Assembly (NCBI GenBank): GCA_025506515.1
Contig: CM046454.1
Span: 59,474,913-59,538,912 of the forward strand
Direction of reading: 5' to 3'
Length of the DNA stretch: 64,000 nt
Source: Flaveria trinervia
Lineage: Eukaryota; Streptophyta; Magnoliopsida; Asterales; Asteraceae
Shown: positions 56,471-64,000 of the stretch, piece after piece
Position numbering within the stretch: position 1 is the stretch's first letter
Layout of the letters: the number at the start of each line of letters is the position of its first letter
The notes under the pieces: generated by a model
Database searches by the model: none
The model's input: only the letters and a program-made list of their open reading frames with translations
Told to the model about the DNA's origin: nothing
Program-made: the position numbers and the translations under genes

Positions 56471-58445
56471 ATGAGTTATCAACCAGAATGATGTACGCTG
56501 TCTTAACCACACCATCACTAGACTCGACAACATCAGTTCCACAAGGTGAATCTTCTAGTCCTTTAGGGGGAGCACTTAATGTAAGTGACTCCTCCTCTAA
56601 CGATGAAGAAGTGGAGACTGAACAGGTCGACCACGAGGAACAAGTTCCTACTATTGAAAGTACACGAGCATCAGATGTTGATGCCTCTAACACTTCGGAA
56701 CCTCACACTCCAACGACTATAGATACTGAACCGGGAATTCAAAATCTAGATCACGAAGTGGTTGTTCCCGGATCTCGAATACATGTATATCATCTCTAGA
56801 CAACATCATAGCTATACTCAGTTGATTATGCCTCAGTCATGGAAAAAGGCTATCTTCACGACGGTGCTTATTGATGTTTTGTGTCTCAATTTGAGCCAAA
56901 ATATGTAAGTGAAGCCTTAAACGATGAGGCATGGGTTAGTGCCATGCAAGAAGAACTCCTACAATTCAAGAAGCTAGGAGTATGGACACTAGTGTATAGA
57001 CCAAAGGGTGCTAAGGTAATTGGCACTAAATGGGTCTTAAAGTGCAATAAATTTGACCAAGGGGTCATAATGAGAAACAAGGCTCGACTTGTGGTTCAAG
57101 GTTTTAGACAAGTTGAAGGCATTGATTACAATGAAGTGTTTGCACCTGTGGCTAGAATGGAAGCAATTCGTATCTTCCTAGCCTATGCATCTTACATGAA
57201 GATTAAAGTTTATCAACTAGATGTCAAAAGTGCATTCCTTCATGGTGAAATCCGTGAGACCGTCTACGTCAATCAACCCGAAGGATTCGAGGATCCTTAT
57301 CATCGTGATAGAGTTTACAAACTGGACAAAGCTCTTTACGGGCTCCATCAAGCCCCTAGAGCCTGGTATGAGAAGCTCTCGACTCATCTTGTGAAACATG
57401 GTTTTCGCAAAGCAGTGATTGATTGTACGTTATTTATCAAAGAAAAAGACGGTGATTTACTACTTGTATAGATATATGTAGACGACATAATCTTTGGTTC
57501 CAAGAATGAAGAATTATGTAAAGAATTTGAATCTGTAATGAAAGCAGAGTTCGAGATGAGTGCAATGGGGGAGATGAAGTTCTTCCTAGGATTACAGGTG
57601 GATCAGACACCAAAAGGAATCTTCCTGCATCATAATAAATATGTAGGGGACGTCCTTAGTCGGTTTGACATGGAGAAGGCTTCAGCTGCTGTAACTCCAC
57701 TTGCCACGAACCACGATGTGGCACCCGACGAAAATGGTGATCTGGTTGATGCTACAATGTATAGAGGAATGATTGGATCCCTTATGTTTCTCACATCGTC
57801 TCGTCATGATATCATGTACGCCACGTGTCTTTGTTCGAGATATCAAGCAAAACCAAAAGTCAATCATCTCATTGGTGTGAAACAGATTTTTTGCTATCTG
57901 AAGGGTACTCTAACACTAGAGTTGTGGTATCGTCATGATGATGATTTTGAGCTTACAGTGTATAGTGACTCAGACTATGGTGGTTGCAAGATGAATTACA
58001 AGTCAACTTCTACAAGTTGTCAATTCTTTGGTAGACGGTTATTCACCTGGCAGTGTAAGAAGCAGACATCAGTTGCTCTGTTAACTTGTGAAGCGGAATA
58101 CGTTGCTGCTACAAGTTGCTGCTCGCAGATCATTTGGATTAATAGCAAATGCGTGACTACTGTTTGCAATACTCTAACACTCCTATTTTTGTTGATAATT
58201 CTGATGTGATTGCGGTCACCAAAAATCCGGTCCAACATCCGAAAACTAAACACATTGGTATTAAATATCACTTTATACGTGACTATTTTGAAAAGCAATT
58301 AATCGATGTGGTAAAAATAAATACGGATTTTCAACACACCGACCTCTACAAATAAGCATTTGACAAACCAAGGTTTTTATATCTTTTAGAGGTTAATGAC
58401 GTGAAAAAGAAAAGTGATTTAATTTTAGAGGAAGAAAGTGCATAA
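56471..58445 (+). pseudogene. Copia B2 reverse transcriptase and RNase H
   Basis: The longest clean RT in the window: 196 codons from 56881 (FEPKYVSEALNDEAWVSAMQ, VIGTKWVLKCNK, ARLVVQGFRQVEGIDYNEVF, YQLDVKSAFLHGEI, YGLHQAPRAWYEKLSTHLVK). It ends at TAG 57469-57471, which replaces the Gln two codons before YVDD (57475-57486). The rest is open from 57538 for 223 codons, with FFLGLQVDQTPKG, the RNase H DSDYGGC and TCEAEYVAATSC. One nonsense and a late frameshift (about 58150) are the main lesions. Confidence 0.9.
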
Positions 58446-58519
58446 TCTGACATGTTCTTCTTTTACTTTATTTTTATTTTTTTGTTTATTAAAATCCAAA
58501 AACACAAAAATATTTTTGT

Positions 58520-60050
58520 TTTTATAATTTTAGAGGGAGAATAGGTTAGATTAGTATTAAATTAGTTGCTTAATTAAATTAATTGCTTTAGTTAATTACT
58601 TAAAAAACGAGGAAGGAGGACAGTCTGGCTAATAGAAATGAGATCAAATCTGTGATATTGATTCAATATTTATGAAAAATGATAGTACACAGGGAACAAA
58701 TAGTTTGGGACTTTAAGAGAATATAAATGATTAACATGCAAAATTCAAAGTATCAGTCGGAGAAGTCTAAGCAAAATAAAAGGAAAAAATGATAGTAAAA
58801 CTAGTACGCTACTGAGGTAACACAAAGAAAGTAGACCAAGAGTTTGCTAGACCATTATATGATATGTTAGTAGATTCAACACAATAGATGATTAGACCTT
58901 ATTGGTGATTTAAATTCAAACTAAGTTGTTCAACTGGCTGTGGGTTCCCATTTATCCCTGGTTAACACAATCAACACAATTCCAATAAGGGGTGAAGAGC
59001 AAAATAAATGCCACAAATGTGTGTAGACGATCATAAAAATGAGCAAAGCACATGAAAAAAATGCTAAATGCAATCAAGCTAATAACTTATGTTGTTGGTG
59101 CATTATGTGCAAAAAGAAAATAATTCTCTAACAAGAAGATAGGTTGTGTGCCTCTCTGCTATGTGGTGACACTGACCTGAGGATAAGCATAACCTAAATA
59201 TTCTAGAATTCATTGTTGTTTGCACCTCTTTGCTGTGCGATGGCACTTACCTGAGGCTTAGCATCTCTTTGAAAGCTCTTAGAATAGTTTCTTCTTGTCA
59301 AAATACCCATAGACCGCTCAAAAATCTCTTGAGGAATGTTGATTACCGTATAAGTGTGGGATCCACAAATGCTTGCTGAAATAATCAAACCTAACTTGTC
59401 ACCAATTTGTGTAAAAAATCTATGTATGGATTTAAGAGGTTAAATATACTGACAATCATCATGGATGCAACTCTTGACAGTCAAAAGCATTGTGTACATC
59501 TTATAGCTCTAGTATGATTTCCTAACCTTGCTATTGATTCTCGGTAAAAACAAGAATCGAGCATCAAAAGGTTTTGTGAAAATGTCCAAAATGATTTTGA
59601 TATACCTCTATGATTCCATAATGAATCATTCCAGTTTTATGATCAATTTAACTTGAAGCTGTGTCGTCTAGGATGAAAAATCTGTTAGATACATTTCGTA
59701 AGATTTCAATCTACCTCAAATCAAAAATACAAAAATATGTCTTGGTTTTTTTTAAAGTTCTAGTTGTTTTTTATGTTTTATGTTTAGTCATTTGGTAGAT
59801 AAAATTCGGACTATACGTCTGGAATCAATTTGTGAATCACTTACTAAAAGGGGTCACATCTGAGGTGACCAATCGGATTTTAAAATTAAAAGGATCACGT
59901 CTAAGGTGACGAATCGGGTTTAAGTTAAAAGGATCACGTCTGAGGTGATCAACAGGTTTTCAAATTAAAAGGGTCATGTCTGAGATGATCATCAGTCATA
60001 ACATCTTATCAATAGTTAAAAGGTTAAGTGTTAGAAAGTGCATAAAGTCA
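58520..60050 (+). other. Internal polypurine tract and spacer of Copia B2
   Basis: TTTTAGAGGGAGAATAGG (about 58528-58546) follows pol. The 1.5-kb spacer has no supported ORF. It contains two copies of a CTCTCTGCTATGTGGTGACA-like block (59151-59180 and about 59224-59250). Four tandem copies of AAGG-ATCACGTCTGAGGTGATC (59840-60000) have arms GATCAC and GTGATC; B1 has about three. Confidence 0.6.
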
Positions 60051-60400
60051 AAGTCATTCGCACGATTGGACCATAAGTATGGACCAGTTGCACGATTGGA
60101 TCATAATTATGATCCAATCGCACGATTGAACCATACGTATGGACCAAACGTACGATTGACCATAAGCATGGGTCAATCCATGAGATTGGATCACCAGAAT
60201 GAACCAATCGCACAAATGGAGGTGACCGACTGAGTCAGTCGCACGAATGAACCGAAGTCACTCGAATGGATGTGACCGACTGAGCCCCAGTTCCACAAAT
60301 AAAGCATGCGAATTGGTCCAGTCGCACGATTGAAGGTGAACTCAGTATAAATAGAGGGGATTCGTTCGCACATTCTTATCATCCTTCAATCGCTCTCAAA
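60051..60400 (+). promoter_or_regulatory. Accessory promoter of Copia B2: motif array plus TATA box
   Basis: Roughly a dozen motif copies (TCGCACGATTGGACC, CGTACGATTGACC, AGTCGCACGAATGA) run up to a good TATA box, CAGTATAAATAGAGG (TATAAATA at 60346-60353). An exon-like leader (60380-60491) follows. The same eight bases form the TATA box of the B LTRs. Sequence outside motif and TATA box does not look like LTR, so this is not simply an embedded LTR copy. Confidence 0.65.
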
Positions 60401-60491
60401 TCGCACGAAAGCACCGATACTCTACCAAAATTTCATTTTGTTGATTTAGCATCGTGTTTGTGACTCTAACGATTACTCACTGTATCTACAG

Positions 60492-61045
60492 GTAATGTGC
60501 AACCAAAATTGACGTTAATGTCCCGTTTAACCTAGCCCTAATGTCCTAAATCGCCCAAAACAAGAACTTAGCCATAATCTTCAAAATAAACCACTGAAAT
60601 GGACTTAATCGTTGATTGAAATAGTATTAAGTGTTATTTTCAAAGTCTGCGAGTGTATTGAGCCTGAATACAATGGTTAACATCAAATACAGACCAAGAA
60701 CTTATTTTAAAGTGTCGAACAGAGACTTATGCAAATGGACATGGTGATGAATTTTAATCGTACGATTGAGCTGGGCAAATGACTCAATCGCACGAATGAG
60801 CTGGGCGTAAGACTCAATTGCATGAATGAACCATGCGTATGAGTTCAGTCGAACTGGCTCAACTGCATAGGACAATATACGACTAAGCTAAGTCATAGGC
60901 TCAATCATACGACTGAGCTGAATCGCACGACTAAGACTTAGTCGCATTATCCATTCACACGACTGAACAAAATGATTCAAGTTCATTAAAATTCAAATGT
61001 CATCCATTTACACAAATTCTAACGTATACGTATCTTGTGTTACAG
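60492..61045 (+). other. Putative leader intron of the B2 accessory transcript, with motif array
   Basis: CTACAG|GTAATG begins and TGTGTTACAG|AAACATGA ends a 554-bp segment. The ATG lies 4 nt after the acceptor, as in B1. Motif copies fill 60748-60962 inside the intron. The B1 intron is 384 bp, so length varies while the ends are kept. Confidence 0.6.
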
Positions 61046-61049
61046 AAAC

Positions 61050-64000
61050 ATGACTAGTAGATGGACTATGAGCATGATGCACAACATTTGTGCTCATCTT
61101 GATGCTACATCCCGGAACGCTTATTAGTTCACTGGGATTATTGCATTTCAGCGCAAATTGAGGATCTTCAAGGCTATCTCTACGCCTTGCAAACCATATA
61201 GATCGATTCAGCAGGCTTTCTGGGAAAGCGTTGTAGTAGACATGTCCTCTAAGCCTCATCGCATTCGGAGCTCTATTTTTGGTGAAGAGATTGAGATTAG
61301 CGAGGACGATCTGAGGAGGGTTTTGGAGTTGGGTGAGGATAGTGGCTGCCCAACCAAGCTGCATCCACTAACGGTTCGAGGATGTTTTCTTCGGGTCAAG
61401 TACGCTGGGGACATTAATGCTGGTGTGCTCAACTAGAGCAACATGTGCCCCTAGTTTAAGTACTTGGCCCATGTTATCCTCAAGTGCATAGCCTCAAGGA
61501 AAGGAGGCTTTGATAAGATGTCTACTTAGATCCAGAATGCTTACGTGGCTCTGGTACTGAATCATCTATTTAGTTTCTCTCGGATGATATTCACGTACAT
61601 GGTAGAGAATATAGAGGCCAAGGGCAAGGACGGATTTTGTATGTATCCATGTTTTCTGCAGTTGATTATTGACCAGAAGCTTCCTTTGTTGCCTAAGGAG
61701 AGAGATGATGCGGTCACTCTTGAGGTTATGGATGATACGACGCTTGGGAGGATGAAGGTGTACCGAGACAAGCAGGTGAAGCCCCCGGTGAGGAGCTTTT
61801 TTGGGCATCTGCCCGGGTAGACTACGTGGCTCCTGCTCGCAAGAAGTGGCATCACGATAACTATGATTCCGACACTGAGCCCATAGTTTTTCCTACTGGC
61901 GATGACGATGACGATGACAGTGAAGATGGTGGAGATACTGGCCCCACTCCATCCAGGGCCACTGTCACTGTTATATCATCTCCACCATCCACTCAGGGTG
62001 GAACTAAAAGGGTTGCATTCCATCAAGACTTCCTGCCTAATAAGGAGGAAGAGTTAGATGAGGAGCTACTGGTAAAGACAGTGGGCAGTAAGGTTGTTGC
62101 CACTAAGAGAGGGATTGCGGCGGTTGGTGGATGCCAGGGCGAGTCTAGGGATGTTGCCACTAATGTGACTAATCCATCATACATCCCTGACCAGCCCATC
62201 AGCCTAGGGGGAGCATCCTCTTCTAAGGGCTTGAGGAAGAAGCGGATGGCTCAGCCCTATGGCATGAAGAGCAAGAGGAGGAGGATTACCCTGATTACCA
62301 CCACATCCACCACCTCTACCACAACTACCACCACCACTACCACACCAGCCACCACCACTACCACACTTCCTACCACCACTACCACAACCACCCCTTCACC
62401 ATCCACTCCTATTCCACCTCCCATATTCACCACATCCACCACCACTACCACCACCCAACGAGCCAGGACATCTGCTCAAGTCCCAATGAGCCATGGATCC
62501 ACTCTACCCGCTATGGGGTTAGAGGAACAGCTAGCCAATCTCAATCGGATTGTGCTAAAGCTGCTGGCCTCAATGAGCAAAGAGCTGCATAGCTCAACAA
62601 GCTTATAGAGCTCAATGCTGCTCAGGCTGAGCATATTACATAGCTGTGGGAACACAATGCACATTCTGTTCAGAGGATAGAGGAGCTAAAGAGAAAGAAC
62701 AAGAAGATCATGCTCAGGCTTAAAGGATCCAAAGATGAGCCTTTAAATATCAGGGAAGGAGATGATGAAGATGATGATGATGATGATGATGATGAGGATG
62801 ATGATTCAGGTGAAGAATATGAGGGTGATGATGAAGGATAGAGTGGAAAGAAGAAAGGGGACGATGATGACGAAGAAGGTGATGCTGCTGCATCAGCATC
62901 TACTCAGGGTCAAGAGAGGCGTTATAAGAGAGCTCAAGAGCAAGGAGCCTCGTCTTCAGCTCCTCTAGCTGAAGAATTGACCGACCAAGATAAAAGTAAT
63001 GATTAGATGTTTTTGTATTTAAAAACTTTTGTACTTGATTCAAATATTAAATTAATGTAATTTAAAATTATCTGTGTTTATCTATGTTTAAATGTCTAGA
63101 TTAACTACTAATGATTGATGTGTTAAATGTTTAAATCAAGTAGATAAAACTTCACAGCAAGATGAATATGATATTGCTCCCCTTCAGCAAATCAAGTCTC
63201 AATTTACCATGATTCTTGATTTGCAAGGAATCGTGAGAAGGTCAGTGAGCTACACTCCCAAACAGGGAGAGAATATACACGATCTAACCGGTGAGCAACT
63301 TGCTGAGATGTTCAGACTGAATCCTGACAAGCTCGTCAAAGATGCTACAAAGGTCGATGTTATCAGTGATGATGAGCTGAATGATGTTGATTAAATAGAG
63401 ATTGAGGATGTCATGTCTGACCACTATCCAGAGTACACTGACCAAGAGGGAAATGTGATCCCCAACTTGGGTGACACTCTCGGAAGTGCTACATTTGAAA
63501 AACTGGATGAAATGGAGAAAGAAAAGGATAAGTATGAAAGCCAAGCCAAAGCCTCAGATGCAGATGTTCATATAAAGAAGGCTGAATGGGCAGCTTGTTT
63601 TGCTGAAATAAGAGCCCAGCGCACAGCTCCAAAGCAAAATTCCTACACCAAGCTCCATAAAGTCAAGAAACATCAGAAGGTGTCTGCAAGATCATAGCGT
63701 GGGTGTATTTTGAGGACTTAAACGTGTATGCTGTAAGAAAGGAGAAGGGAATAGAGTACTTCAGGTATCCTCATGATCTGAAGACTCTTCCAGGCTTTGA
63801 GCTCACCCAAATTGCATGCTTAAATCTACTGTATCCAGATCCCAGAAAGATGTCAGGTTGGTTTGAGTCTGCATTAAAGAAGGAATACCACACCAGATGG
63901 GTGAACTTTAGACCTCAACAATCGAAGAGATTTATTCGCAAGGCTGAAGTGGATCCATTATTTGGAAAGCCTAAAGTAGTGTTGAAGTGGATTCCCCCGC
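61050..64000 (+). pseudogene. Accessory (env-position) ORF of Copia B2, incomplete at the window edge
   Basis: From ATG 61050 one frame runs to 61820 with a few in-frame stops: MMHNICAHLDATSRNAY, then EIEISEDDLRRVLELGED, GFCMYPCFLQLIIDQKLPLL and DDTTLGRMKVYRDKQVKPPV. A one-base loss near 61806 shifts to the next frame (61826-62608): basic, then Thr-rich from ACC/ACT repeats (62290-62460). An acidic Asp/Glu tract follows (62760-62890). A 148-bp phase-1 intron (62996-63143) leads to QQDEYDIAPLQQIKSQ, EKDKYESQAKASDADVH and a new C-terminal domain (63698-64000: GFELTQIACLNLLYPDPRK, KKEYHTRWVNFRPQQSKRFI). Function unknown. Confidence 0.7.
62996..63143 (+). other. Phase-1 intron in the B2 accessory ORF (148 bp)
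   Basis: Bounded by GATAAAA|GTAATG and AATCAAGTAG|ATAAAAC. Same length, position and phase as in B1 (27789-27936), though the interiors differ at several places. AT-rich with stops in all frames, as expected of a plant intron. Confidence 0.75.

Larger units (their letters stand above)
51133..64000 (+). mobile_element. Ty1/Copia retrotransposon B2 (runs off the right edge)
   Basis: A second copy of family B: LTR, leader array, Gag, PR-INT-RT-RNase H, internal polypurine tract, spacer, accessory promoter and accessory ORF, all in B1's order. It interrupts Copia F within the region before integrase. The left flank is ATATG (51128-51132); the matching duplication would be beyond the window. It carries the C-terminal part of the accessory ORF that B1 lacks. 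Confidence 0.92.

Noticed and set aside
62257..62454. Minus-strand poly-Val ORF
   Set aside because: Antisense reading of the ACC/ACT repeats that encode poly-Thr in the accessory ORF.

Overview
The window is plant nuclear repeat DNA, almost entirely nested transposable elements. I see no intact host gene and no rRNA or tRNA gene. A dicot is suggested by the Ty1/Copia elements with long Gag proteins and an extra ORF after pol, by the initiator-tRNA-Met primer-binding sites, by an En/Spm-type CACTA element and by AT-rich introns. From memory, the extra ORF resembles a protein common in Asteraceae Copia (Sirevirus-like) elements, so a daisy-family plant is my best guess; this is inference.

Layout. 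1-9547: minus-strand Copia element A (accessory ORF, spacer, RNase H/RT, INT, PR, Gag, 5' LTR), inserted into 9548-12269, the gag and putative 5' LTR of another minus-strand Copia (C). 12535-16065: a minus-strand Ty3/Gypsy deletion derivative in LTR-internal-LTR-internal arrangement. 16066-28490: plus-strand Copia B1, inserted in the Gypsy pol and lacking its 3' end. 28491-30500: older Gypsy gag/PR/LTR remnant. 30741-32078: SINE-like fragment and a 192-bp hAT-type MITE with a perfect 8-bp target duplication. 32465-36060: CACTA element whose TNP2-like transposase has lost its central domain. 37869-51132: minus-strand Copia F, broken by two large solo LTRs (38230-40982 and 43139-45205, each with a perfect 5-bp target duplication) and cut in its integrase region by Copia B2 (51133 to beyond the window end), a second copy of the B family.

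How the parts work together. Copia families A, B and F share one plan: LTR, Gag, PR-INT-RT-RNase H, a non-coding spacer, then an accessory ORF. In each family the spacer carries a dense array of the same short, often quasi-palindromic motif found in that family's own LTR. The motif differs between families: about AACTACTGA in A, AGTCGCACGACT in B and CTTCCGAAG in F. In both LTR and spacer the array lies just upstream of a TATA box, so the accessory ORF appears to have its own LTR-like promoter. In B the accessory transcript also seems to be spliced: a leader intron ends 4 nt before the ATG, and a second, phase-1 intron is exactly 148 bp in both copies. The B motif also fills part of a solo LTR from an apparently unrelated lineage (43896-44330).

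All the elements are decayed. Many stops look like C-to-T changes at CAG, CAA or CGA codons, and several catalytic residues are lost. All four Copia reverse transcriptases are broken at, or within about 12 codons upstream of, the YVDD motif. Conclusions rest on reading the sequence and on family knowledge; no searches or alignments were run.
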